From: an uncultured Bacilli bacterium
Lineage (GTDB): Bacteria > Bacillota_I > Bacilli_A > RF39 > UBA660
NCBI GenBank assembly: GCA_947584955.1
Contig: CANPWS010000086.1
Span: forward strand, 1-5,550
DNA: 5,550 nucleotides
Direction of reading: 5' to 3'
Shown here piece by piece: positions 1 through 5,550 of this stretch. A program made the translations under genes and the position numbers. Below the pieces are notes generated by a model. The model searched no databases. It was given only the letters and a program-made list of their open reading frames with translations, and was not told where the DNA came from. Position 1 is the stretch's first letter. Each line of letters begins with the position of its first letter.

Positions 1-324
1 ATTTAAAACAGTATCCATCATACCAGGCATACTAGCTCTAGCCCCACTTCTTACAGATACTAAAAGTGGATTTGTTAAATCTCCCATCTTTTTTCCAGTT
101 ATTTTTTCTAGTTCTTCTAATTTTTCAAAAATCTGCATTTTTACTTCTTCAGAGATTACTTTACCATCATCATAATATTTATTACATGCTTCTGTAGTAA
201 CAGTAAATCCTCTTGGTACTGGTAATCCAATAGACATCATTTCTGCTAGATTAGCACCTTTACCACCAAGTAAATTACGCATATCTTTGTTACCTTCTGA
301 AAAGGCATAAACGTATTTTGTCAT
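1..324 (-). CDS. ppdK: Pyruvate, phosphate dikinase, N-terminal part (cut by window edge)
   Basis: Pyruvate phosphate dikinase interconverts pyruvate + ATP + Pi and phosphoenolpyruvate + AMP + PPi in the cytoplasm, linking glycolysis and gluconeogenesis. Only the first 108 residues are visible; the frame stays open to the window edge. They match the start of the ATP-grasp nucleotide-binding domain closely: the [13 protein letters not shown] loop (residues 18-29) with Lys22, [15 protein letters not shown] (33-47), and [16 protein letters not shown] (90-105) with Arg92. Lys22 and Arg92 fall at the same numbers as the ATP-site residues known from the Clostridium symbiosum enzyme. The ATG at 324-322 is preceded by AAGAAAGGAA (340-331) at good distance, and the MTKYVYAF start is typical of the family. 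The gene lies behind a probable terminator and is likely a separate unit from the division operon. The phosphohistidine and PEP/pyruvate domains lie outside the window. Confidence 0.96.
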   Translation of the reverse strand, partial: MTKYVYAFSEGNKDMRNLLGGKGANLAEMMSIGLPVPRGFTVTTEACNKYYDDGKVISEEVKMQIFEKLEELEKITGKKMGDLTNPLLVSVRSGARASMPGMMDTVLN

Positions 325-353
325 AATATCTTCCTTTCTTTTAGTCAATTATT

Positions 354-382
354 ATCTTAACAAAAAAAAATTATGTAATCAA
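354..382 (-). promoter_or_regulatory. Candidate ppdK promoter
   Basis: On the minus strand, TTGATT (382-377) and TAAGAT (359-354) are 17 bases apart, each matching the sigma-A consensus at four of six positions. A start near 347 would give a short leader of roughly 20 bases ending at the ppdK start codon. The -35 element lies inside the hairpin of the preceding terminator and the spacer holds its T-tract. This is a weak match in AT-rich DNA; readthrough from the upstream operon or another nearby hexamer pair is equally possible. Confidence 0.28.
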
Positions 383-400
383 TACTATTACATAAATTTT
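362..400 (-). terminator. AT-rich intrinsic terminator after the prepilin-like gene
   Basis: Reading the minus strand, TTATGTAAT (395-387) is followed by a 7-base loop and its exact complement ATTACATAA (379-371), then nine T residues (370-362). AAAA at 400-397 could pair with part of the T-tract after one T-T mismatch. A perfect 9-bp stem plus a T-run just past the stop codon at 418 is what an intrinsic terminator looks like, but the stem holds only one G-C pair, so it may leak. Confidence 0.6.
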
Positions 401-417
401 ACGGTAAGCTTGACAAT

Positions 418-918
418 TTAATAGTAATAACTACATGTTTTATTCTTAGGAATATACAATACTTTATTAGAGCTATCTTTCTTTAAACTGTTTCCTGAAT
501 CAATAATTTCATAACTAAAATTTTTACTTTTACATTCTAAAGTTATATGCACACTAATTTGATTTGTTTGTAATGAAGCATCAGTACAAAAATTTTTAGT
601 AGCATTTTTTACATACCCCTCAGAAATTAAAGTACTTAAAGTTACTGTTGCATATATTTTTTTAGTATTATAATTACTATCTGTCGGCATACAACTTGCT
701 CCACTAGCTCCAAAAGTATTACCAAAATTTAAAGTATATCTATTATCAGATGTATATTCTTTACCAGCTTCTAATATTGAATCTAATGTACTATTATAAT
801 TTTCTGCTTTGTTTCTATTCATAACTCTAATTACATTTGGTGTTGCAAAAAGAGCAATTAATGCTAATATTGCTACTACCATTACTAATTCAATTAATGT
901 AAAACCTTTATTATTCAT
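418..918 (-). CDS. Type IV prepilin-like protein (N-methylation motif)
   Basis: A 166-residue secreted or membrane-anchored protein with a class III (prepilin peptidase) signal. After a four-residue leader plus Gly5 comes FTLIELVMVVAILALIALFATP: Phe6 is the residue expected to be exposed and N-methylated, Glu10 is the conserved Glu at +5 needed for pilin assembly, and residues 6-27 form the hydrophobic helix. The rest (about 35-166) is polar, rich in Asn, Ser, Thr and Lys, with four cysteines (76, 111, 129, 162) that could form two disulfides outside the cell. The sequence does not show whether it is a major pilin, a competence-type pseudopilin or a minor surface pilin. The ATG at 918 has AGGATGGTGA (931-922) before it and lies 22 bases after the ftsI stop with no terminator between, so it is probably cotranscribed with the division genes. 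No prepilin peptidase, ATPase or PilC-like gene is visible here. Confidence 0.93.
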   Translation of the reverse strand: MNNKGFTLIELVMVVAILALIALFATPNVIRVMNRNKAENYNSTLDSILEAGKEYTSDNRYTLNFGNTFGASGASCMPTDSNYNTKKIYATVTLSTLISEGYVKNATKNFCTDASLQTNQISVHITLECKSKNFSYEIIDSGNSLKKDSSNKVLYIPKNKTCSYYY

Positions 919-940
919 AATTCACCATCCTAACGAATTT

Positions 941-3091
941 TTAATATTTTGGTTTAAATATTAATTCTACTTTTTCATTATTTATAACTATACCTTCTTC
1001 TATACTTTGACTTTCTAAATATCCATAGCCTTCATAAGTATAATCTATATTTAAAAAGTCTAATATTGTTGTTACTTCTTTAAAAGATTTACCTATTAAA
1101 TTAGGCATTACTTTTGTAGCATTATTTGTAAGAAGTATTACTAAATCACTACTTGATATTATACTAGAAGAAGCCGGATATTGATTGATTATTTTGTCGC
1201 CATTACCTAATATTAAGTATTTTATTTCATGACTTTCTAATTCTTCTTTAATAGTATTTGTACTTTTATTTATATAATTTTCTAATTTATATATATTTTC
1301 AGTATCAGCATCTTCTTTTATATTTAAATATTTACTAGTATTAATTACTACTTCTTTTACCATATTTACTAAATAATTAGTTGTATCTTTTGGTTTTTTT
1401 AAAGCTGTATATATTATAAGTTCTGGATTTTCTCCTGGATATAATCCTGAAAATGAATAAATATAATCTGCTTCCCCATCCATATAAGTTCCTTTTTCAT
1501 AGTCATATATTTGAGCTGTTCCTGTTTTTCCTATTAAATCATAACCATCCATATAATAAGCATAACCAGTTGCTATACTACTATCTGGTTGTACAACGCT
1601 TCTTAATAATTCTTTCATTTTATTTGTTGTTTTACTGCTTACTATATTTTTTTCTTTTTGAGTTTTAGCTTGATATACAACTTTATCTGTATCATTATCA
1701 ACAATTTTATCTACAATATATGGCTTTAACATATCTCCATCATTTGCTATTATTGATAAAGCTTGTATATGCTGAATTGGTGTTGTTGTAATTCCTTGCC
1801 CATATCCTGCGGTTGCAGCTTCTATATCATATTTAAAATCTATACTACCACTATATTCTCTAGACATTGTAAATCCTGTTTTAGCTCCAAATCCATATTT
1901 TTCATAACAAGCTCTTAATTCTTCTTTACTAATTACTTTTTCTAGTAAATTAGCTACAGCTATATTTGAAGATAATGCAAAACCTTTATCGTATGATAAG
2001 AAACCCCATCCTACTTTGTTCCAGTCTCTTATAGTAACTGTATCATTATCGATTTCAGATTCATATGTTTTACTACCTGATTCATATGTATCTGTTCCAT
2101 TATATTTTCCAGATTCTATTGCACACATGTAACTAAATACTTTCATTGTTGAACCTGGTTCATAAGCATTACTTATTATTGGATCTAAATATGATGTCAT
2201 ATTTCTTAAATTAGGATCAAAGCTTGGTGTTGAAGAATAGCCTAATATTGCTCCTGTTTTAGCATTGGCTACTGCCATTAATACCCATTCAGCTTCTGAT
2301 TCTTGTTGGGCTTTCTTAACTGCATTTTCAATAAATAATTGAATATTATTATCAATTGTTAAATAAATATCATTACCATCATCAGCGTCTTCTATATACT
2401 CTCTTCCATTTGCTATTCTATAACCATATCTATCTTTTTCATAGGTAATAAATCCTTCTTTTCCTGTTAATTCATCATTAAAATATTCTTCTATTCCAAG
2501 TTCCCCACTTATATAATTTTTATTATTATCATTTGTTTTATTTATCGTATATCCTAACATATATGAAGCAAAATCACCATTTGGATAATATCTTTTTGTA
2601 CTTTTTATAAAATCAATTCCTGGTAAATTTAAATTTTTTATAGTTTCCATTTGAATTTGACTTAAATTTCTTCCACCTGGGCCTAATTCTACTTGATAAG
2701 CATCTTTACTTAAAAGATTTACTAATACTTCTTCATCCATATTTAAATAGGGAGCTAATGTTTTAGCAGTATTTTCAATATCTTTTACATGATTTAATTT
2801 TTCACTATTTTCACTTCTTGTCTCATCTAAATAAGCTATTACAGTATAACTTGCAACATCTTGTGCTAAAACATTACCATTTATATCAAATATACTTCCT
2901 CTTACTGGTTCAATAACTTCTTCTTTTATATTTCTTTTTTCAATGAAAGCACTTATTGTAATATCATTTACTTTATAATCTACTAAACATAAATAACATA
3001 TTCTTCCTATAAAAATTAATAGTAAAAAAGAGACTGCAACAAATATTTTCTTACTTACCATAATTTTATTTGTATTTATCTCTTTTTTCAT
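941..3091 (-). CDS. ftsI: Division-specific penicillin-binding protein (class B transpeptidase) with two PASTA domains
   Basis: Membrane-anchored class B PBP that cross-links septal peptidoglycan (D,D-transpeptidase) with the FtsW/FtsL/DivIC complex. A short cytoplasmic tail and one membrane helix (about 14-36) precede the dimerisation/pedestal domain, which opens with EPVRGSIFDINGNVLA (61-76). The transpeptidase domain (about 240-585) carries all three active-site motifs: STMK with nucleophile Ser314, SSN (374-376), and KTGTAQ (522-527). The C-terminus has a degenerate PASTA domain (about 603-656) and a clearer one beginning VMPNLIGKSF (661-716). At 716 residues with two PASTA repeats it fits PBP2B (pbpB) better than sporulation SpoVD, which usually has one PASTA and is shorter; SpoVD cannot be fully excluded. 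The ATG at 3091 has AGGTGAT (3101-3095), which overlaps the TAG stop of ftsL, indicating translational coupling. I see no missing catalytic residue. Confidence 0.96.
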   Translation of the reverse strand: MKKEINTNKIMVSKKIFVAVSFLLLIFIGRICYLCLVDYKVNDITISAFIEKRNIKEEVIEPVRGSIFDINGNVLAQDVASYTVIAYLDETRSENSEKLNHVKDIENTAKTLAPYLNMDEEVLVNLLSKDAYQVELGPGGRNLSQIQMETIKNLNLPGIDFIKSTKRYYPNGDFASYMLGYTINKTNDNNKNYISGELGIEEYFNDELTGKEGFITYEKDRYGYRIANGREYIEDADDGNDIYLTIDNNIQLFIENAVKKAQQESEAEWVLMAVANAKTGAILGYSSTPSFDPNLRNMTSYLDPIISNAYEPGSTMKVFSYMCAIESGKYNGTDTYESGSKTYESEIDNDTVTIRDWNKVGWGFLSYDKGFALSSNIAVANLLEKVISKEELRACYEKYGFGAKTGFTMSREYSGSIDFKYDIEAATAGYGQGITTTPIQHIQALSIIANDGDMLKPYIVDKIVDNDTDKVVYQAKTQKEKNIVSSKTTNKMKELLRSVVQPDSSIATGYAYYMDGYDLIGKTGTAQIYDYEKGTYMDGEADYIYSFSGLYPGENPELIIYTALKKPKDTTNYLVNMVKEVVINTSKYLNIKEDADTENIYKLENYINKSTNTIKEELESHEIKYLILGNGDKIINQYPASSSIISSSDLVILLTNNATKVMPNLIGKSFKEVTTILDFLNIDYTYEGYGYLESQSIEEGIVINNEKVELIFKPKY

Positions 3092-3099
3092 TTTATCAC

Positions 3100-3387
3100 C
3101 TATTCTATAGTTTTTATATTTTCATTATTATAAGCAAGTCCCATATCAGATGATACATTCTGAATATTTTCAAGTGATGCCATTTCATTTATTTTCATGA
3201 CAAGACTTTGATTTTCTTCTTCTTTTTTGTCTACTTGCTCTTTTAATTTTTGAACTTCTAAATTTATTTTAGCAAGTGATGTTTGGCCAAAAACAATACC
3301 TATTATTAATAATATTGTTAATAAAACAAATGATTTATATAATAATCTTTCTATTTTTGTTAGATGTCTTTTTTTATTTTTAGCCAT
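3100..3387 (-). CDS. ftsL: Cell division protein FtsL
   Basis: A 95-residue bitopic divisome protein. It has a basic cytoplasmic N-terminus (KNKKRHLTKIERLLYK, 3-18), one membrane helix (about 19-36) and an extracytoplasmic coiled coil (about 38-75, LEVQKLKEQVDKKEEENQ with heptad spacing), then a short tail. FtsL pairs with DivIC/FtsB and activates the FtsW-FtsI synthase at the septum. FtsL sequences diverge strongly, so the call rests on size, topology, coiled coil and position between rsmH and ftsI. The ATG at 3387 follows AGGTGAT (3397-3391) and lies 10 bases after the rsmH stop. It ends in TAG, the only non-TAA stop seen in the window. Confidence 0.9.
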   Translation of the reverse strand: MAKNKKRHLTKIERLLYKSFVLLTILLIIGIVFGQTSLAKINLEVQKLKEQVDKKEEENQSLVMKINEMASLENIQNVSSDMGLAYNNENIKTIE

Positions 3388-3397
3388 AATATCACCT

Positions 3398-4315
3398 TTA
3401 TTTCTTTTCTGCCACCCTTAATCTAGCACTTCTTGCTCTTTTATTTTCTGCAAGTTCTTTTTTGCTAGGTGTTATTCCTTTTTCTATTATTTGTAATTTT
3501 GGTTCAAATTCTTTAGGTATAAATGGTAACTTTTTTACCATTGGATCTACTTCACTGTATTTTTTGAATATTTTTTTTACTATTTTGTCTTCTAGTGAAT
3601 GAAAGGATATTACACATATTCTTCCTTTTTTATCAAGCATTTCTATTGCGTCTTCTAAGGCTTTTGGTAATACTTCTAACTCTCTATTTACTTCTATCCT
3701 TATTGCTTGAAATACGCATCTTGCTGGATGATGATCTCTTCTTACTTTTTCTGGAACACTAGATTTTATTATTTCAGCAAGTTCTAACGTTGTTTCTATA
3801 TTTTTGTTTTCTCTATATTTTACTATATTCTTTGCTATACTACTTGAATATTTTTCTTCACCATATTTATAAAATATTTCTTTTAATTTTTCATAACTGT
3901 ATTCATTTACAACGTTATATGCTGACAATGGATTATCTTTATCCATTCTCATATCTAATTTAGCATCTTTATGAAAACTAAATCCTCTTTCTTTATTATC
4001 TAACTGATATGAACTTACTCCTAAGTCAAATAATATTCCATTTATTTTTTTTACATTTCTTTTATTAAGTTCTTTTTTTAAGTTTTCAAAATTACACTTA
4101 ATTATTTCAAAATTTTTTCCAATTTTTTCAAGTCTTTCTTTGCTATATTTTATTGCTTCTTCATCTTGATCAATTGCATATAAAAATCCTTTTTTATTTT
4201 TTTCTAAGATCTTTGATGAATGCCCCCCAAATCCCAAGGTAGCATCAACATAAACTCCACCGTTCTCAATTTTTAACATTTTTATAGCTTCTTCTAGTAA
4301 AACACTTTTATGCAT
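3398..4315 (-). CDS. rsmH: 16S rRNA (cytosine-1402-N4)-methyltransferase RsmH (MraW)
   Basis: SAM-dependent methyltransferase that makes N4-methylcytosine at C1402 of 16S rRNA in the ribosomal P site. With the start chosen here it has 305 residues, normal for the family. Visible motifs: SAM motif [11 protein letters not shown] (24-33), acidic YAIDQDEEA (46-54), [12 protein letters not shown] (95-106), GFSF (111-114) and LDMRMD (120-125), [18 protein letters not shown] (196-213), [13 protein letters not shown] (236-248) and the basic end [10 protein letters not shown] (291-300). The usual Arg of the HPAxR-FQA motif is replaced by Cys200. The frame stays open to an ATG at 4333, but ATG 4315 gives the family-like start [10 protein letters not shown] and has GGGGGA seven bases before it, whereas 4333 has no ribosome site. 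The gene overlaps the end of mraZ by eight bases, so the two are coupled. Confidence 0.97.
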   Translation of the reverse strand: MHKSVLLEEAIKMLKIENGGVYVDATLGFGGHSSKILEKNKKGFLYAIDQDEEAIKYSKERLEKIGKNFEIIKCNFENLKKELNKRNVKKINGILFDLGVSSYQLDNKERGFSFHKDAKLDMRMDKDNPLSAYNVVNEYSYEKLKEIFYKYGEEKYSSSIAKNIVKYRENKNIETTLELAEIIKSSVPEKVRRDHHPARCVFQAIRIEVNRELEVLPKALEDAIEMLDKKGRICVISFHSLEDKIVKKIFKKYSEVDPMVKKLPFIPKEFEPKLQIIEKGITPSKKELAENKRARSARLRVAEKK

Positions 4316-4745
4316 CTTCAAATCCCCCATCAAATAAGTTTTCTGCAGCTAAAGATAATTCTATATTGTCTTCGATTTCTTCTTTATATCTTTCTTCTGC
4401 CCAAATTTCTAAGCGATCATTTACCCCAATGATTACACATTCTTTTTGGATTTTTGCATATTCAATTAATGAGTTTATTAAGTTGATTCTACCTTGTTTA
4501 TCAAGTTCATAAATAGAAGCAGCGGATAAGAAAAATCTTGTAAAACTTCTTGCATCTTTCTTTGTAAATGGAAGGGTTTTTAATTTGTTTATGATTTTTT
4601 CCCATTCTTTTAATGAATAAACGAATAAGCAACCATCAAGACCTCTAGTAACGACAAATTTTTCTCCTAATTCTTCGCGGAATTTTGCTGGAATTATTAA
4701 TCTTTTTTTTTCATCTAAAGTATGATGATATTCTCCCATCAACAT
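4308..4745 (-). CDS. mraZ: Transcriptional regulator MraZ
   Basis: First gene of the dcw operon: a ring-forming DNA-binding protein of the AbrB/SpoVT fold that binds repeats in its own leader and controls the division genes. From the chosen start it has 145 residues, the usual size. Two MraZ half-domains are visible: [22 protein letters not shown] (3-24), with Arg15 at the position of the Arg needed for DNA binding in E. coli MraZ, and [20 protein letters not shown] (80-99) with Arg86. The family consensus around the first is [14 protein letters not shown]; here Gly is Lys14. The second lacks the usual prolines after GRI. ATG 4745 is preferred over an in-frame GTG at 4778 because MLMGEY matches the family start, GGGGAG lies five bases upstream, and the GTG would sit inside the operator. 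Confidence 0.97.
   Translation of the reverse strand: MLMGEYHHTLDEKKRLIIPAKFREELGEKFVVTRGLDGCLFVYSLKEWEKIINKLKTLPFTKKDARSFTRFFLSAASIYELDKQGRINLINSLIEYAKIQKECVIIGVNDRLEIWAEERYKEEIEDNIELSLAAENLFDGGFEDA
4323..4328 (-). promoter_or_regulatory. Ribosome binding site that fixes the rsmH start
   Basis: GGGGGA on the minus strand is seven bases before ATG 4315 and lies inside the mraZ coding region. The in-frame ATG pair at 4333 and 4330 flanks or overlaps this site and has nothing comparable upstream, so 4315 is the better start. Confidence 0.7.
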
Positions 4746-4750
4746 ATTAA

Positions 4751-4756
4751 CTCCCC
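4751..4756 (-). promoter_or_regulatory. mraZ ribosome binding site, overlapping the operator
   Basis: GGGGAG on the minus strand, five bases before ATG 4745. Its first two G residues are also the last two of the third AAGTGG box, so MraZ binding and translation initiation share bases. It decides the mraZ start at 4745. Confidence 0.8.
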
Positions 4757-4781
4757 ACTTTCTTCCACTTAGTGCCACTTT
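4755..4781 (-). promoter_or_regulatory. MraZ operator: three AAGTGG boxes at 10-bp period
   Basis: On the minus strand AAGTGG occurs at 4780-4775, 4770-4765 and 4760-4755, each exactly 10 bases from the next, so all three face the same side of the helix. Two of the boxes are preceded by a further A, giving AAAGTGG. MraZ is known to bind tandem GTGG/TGGG-type boxes with this period upstream of mraZ in several bacteria, including AAAGTG-type boxes in mycoplasmas. The array lies between the predicted transcription start (about 4785) and the mraZ start codon, where binding could block early elongation or ribosome access. Autoregulation is inferred from the family. Confidence 0.88.
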
Positions 4782-4791
4782 CTATGATTAA

Positions 4792-4820
4792 ATTGTACTA
4801 TTATTTTATTTTTTTGTAAA
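4792..4820 (-). promoter_or_regulatory. Promoter of the mraZ-rsmH-ftsL-ftsI operon
   Basis: TTTACA (4820-4815) and TACAAT (4797-4792) are separated by exactly 17 bases, each matching the sigma-A consensus at five of six positions. The start of transcription would fall near 4785, a few bases before the first MraZ box. No gene lies between it and mraZ, and the upstream unit has its own terminator, so this is the likely main promoter of the operon. Confidence 0.78.
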
Positions 4821-4849
4821 TACTTTTTACTTTACTTTACAAAAAGTAT
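4811..4849. repeat. Two interleaved inverted repeats and a TTTAC triplet repeat at the mra -35 region
   Basis: On the plus strand TTTTTGTAAA (4811-4820) is the exact reverse complement of TTTACAAAAA (4836-4845), and ATACTTTTT (4820-4828) of AAAAAGTAT (4841-4849). TTTAC is repeated three times in tandem at 4826-4840 between the arms. The left arm of the first pair contains the -35 hexamer. It could be a regulator site or simply low-complexity A/T sequence. Confidence 0.45.
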
Positions 4850-4851
4850 AC

Positions 4852-4898
4852 AAAAATATAGTTTATAATTTTAATTTATTTTTATAAACTATATTTTT
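4852..4898 (-). terminator. 17-bp perfect hairpin ending the upstream transcript
   Basis: AAAAATATAGTTTATAA (4852-4868) and TTATAAACTATATTTTT (4882-4898) are exact reverse complements around a 13-base loop. Transcribed from the minus strand it lies 17 bases after the TAA at 4915 and ends in a T-run, as an intrinsic terminator would. The arms begin with five A and end with five T, so it could work in both directions. The stem has only one G-C pair but is long. It insulates the mra promoter from the gene at 4915-5550. Confidence 0.65.
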
Positions 4899-4914
4899 AT
4901 TAATATTTTATTAT

Positions 4915-5550
4915 TTATTGTTCTACTCTAAATGGATTGGTTATTTCGCCCGTTCCATATTTTAAGGAATCTGATTTTAGTGATATGACTGGTTTTATTC
5001 CCATATTACCATTTCCCCAATTACTTCTAAAATATCCACTACTATCAGCATTAAATACATGATTATGTTTAACAGAATCAAAATAAGAAGGAGTCATGGT
5101 CCAATAATTAAAGCCTGTATATAAATAATAAAATCTATTAGCATTTTGTCCTATTTTATTATCATTTTCAATACCACCACCAGCAAGCATAATTTCATCT
5201 GCTGTTATTAATCCTATAGGATAAGTTAAGGCTCCATTTCCCATATCAGCACTTACTGTAAATTTATCATTATCTTGTGGGCACTTAAATGTCGGAGCTG
5301 AATACATTCTATCATTAAATGCATAATATGATTGTATTTTCCCATATCCATAATTTTCTTTATTTTCACCTATTATTAAACTTCGATCATTACAATATAT
5401 TGCATCTTCTATATATTTTTCATACGGAGTATCTTTTATATTTTTTTCATACCATGCATCTATCTTGGCTTTTATTGTACTATTATGACTATTTTCATGG
5501 GCTTTGTCATAAGATGTTGCTCCTACTTCTCCATACATATATCCCATATA
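4915..5550 (-). CDS. Unknown protein, C-terminal part (cut by window edge), GLITADEI/GIKPVISLKS signature
   Basis: The frame is open to the window edge, so the 211 visible residues are a C-terminal fragment; the Met codon at 5547 is probably internal. I cannot assign a function. The fragment is rich in Tyr, Asn, Gly and Ser, has two cysteines (53 in IYCNDRS, 90 in FKCPQ, counting from the first visible residue) and no membrane segment. Ordered landmarks are DAWYEKN (31-37), GLITADEIMLAGG (113-125), YWTMTPSYFD (149-158), GIKPVISLKS (184-193) and an ending like G-x-G-x-x-x-NPF-x-V (199-209). The order of an aromatic W-T/R-x-P block, a variable part and a G-V/I-K/R-P-hydrophobic-L block resembles DUF6273-type or formylglycine-enzyme-like C-terminal domains of secreted Firmicutes proteins; this is inference from memory. 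It probably lies at or outside the cell surface. It ends with TAA before a strong hairpin and is not part of the division operon. Confidence 0.85.
   Translation of the reverse strand, partial: YMGYMYGEVGATSYDKAHENSHNSTIKAKIDAWYEKNIKDTPYEKYIEDAIYCNDRSLIIGENKENYGYGKIQSYYAFNDRMYSAPTFKCPQDNDKFTVSADMGNGALTYPIGLITADEIMLAGGGIENDNKIGQNANRFYYLYTGFNYWTMTPSYFDSVKHNHVFNADSSGYFRSNWGNGNMGIKPVISLKSDSLKYGTGEITNPFRVEQ

Noticed and set aside
410..438. Perfect TTGACA on the plus strand, possible antisense promoter into the prepilin-like gene
   Set aside because: The best -10 at 16-18 bases (TACATG) matches at only three of six positions, and no plus-strand gene follows.
1453..1668. Plus-strand open frame of 71 codons
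   Set aside because: It lies wholly inside ftsI on the opposite strand, is low-complexity (Leu, Phe, Tyr, His from A/T-rich codons read backwards) and resembles no known protein.
4316..4333. Upstream ATG pair for rsmH
   Set aside because: No ribosome site precedes them, they flank or overlap the GGGGGA that serves ATG 4315, and the family start is MHKSVLL-like.
4746..4778. In-frame GTG giving an 11-residue N-terminal extension of MraZ
   Set aside because: The GTG and its following codons are the operator boxes, it has no ribosome site, and the family start MLMGEY with GGGGAG lies at 4745.
4826..4840. Three tandem TTTAC units as a CRISPR-like or mobile-element repeat
   Set aside because: Five-base units with no spacers, no neighbouring cas, transposase or integrase gene; best read as part of the promoter-proximal A/T-rich DNA.
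418..5550. Mycoplasma-type genetic code (TGA = Trp), suggested by the AT-richness and absence of TGA stops
   Set aside because: All eight Trp codons are TGG with none TGA; a TGA-Trp genome this AT-rich would use mostly TGA. The lack of TGA stops among six genes is a small sample.

Overview
The window is a strongly AT-rich stretch of a low-GC Bacillota-type (Firmicutes) chromosome with every gene on the minus strand. At its centre is the start of a division and cell-wall (dcw) cluster in the usual order mraZ - rsmH - ftsL - ftsI/pbpB. AGGTGAT-type Shine-Dalgarno sites, the PASTA-bearing division transpeptidase, a Gram-positive-type FtsL and a pyruvate phosphate dikinase all fit this group. All eight Trp codons in the complete and partial genes are TGG, none is TGA, and the six visible stops are TAA (5) and TAG (1). 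That points to the standard bacterial code and not the Mycoplasma code. A poorly characterised gut-type Bacilli/Clostridia lineage is a guess from protein flavour, not something the sequence proves.

Layout in transcription order (right to left): (1) 5550-4915, the C-terminal part of a protein of unknown function, cut by the window edge, followed by a 17-bp perfect hairpin that should end its transcript. (2) 4820-4745, the mra control region: a good sigma-A-type promoter (TTTACA-17-TACAAT), then three AAGTGG boxes at an exact 10-bp period. These are the MraZ operator, and the last box merges with the mraZ ribosome binding site. (3) 4745-941, mraZ, rsmH, ftsL and ftsI, overlapping or separated by 8-10 bases, clearly one operon. 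(4) 918-418, a type IV prepilin-like gene 22 bases after ftsI, probably the last gene of the operon, followed by an AT-rich hairpin plus T-tract terminator. (5) 324-1, the N-terminus of pyruvate phosphate dikinase, possibly with its own promoter overlapping that terminator.

MraZ should bind its own leader and tune the operon. RsmH methylates 16S rRNA. FtsL and FtsI act together in the divisome, FtsI cross-linking septal peptidoglycan. The classical continuation (murE, mraY, murD, ftsW, murG) is absent and its place is taken by the prepilin-like gene and ppdK. This shortened cluster is the most unusual point of context. Most of the window is conserved core biology. I found no mobile element, CRISPR array, RNA gene or clear new system.
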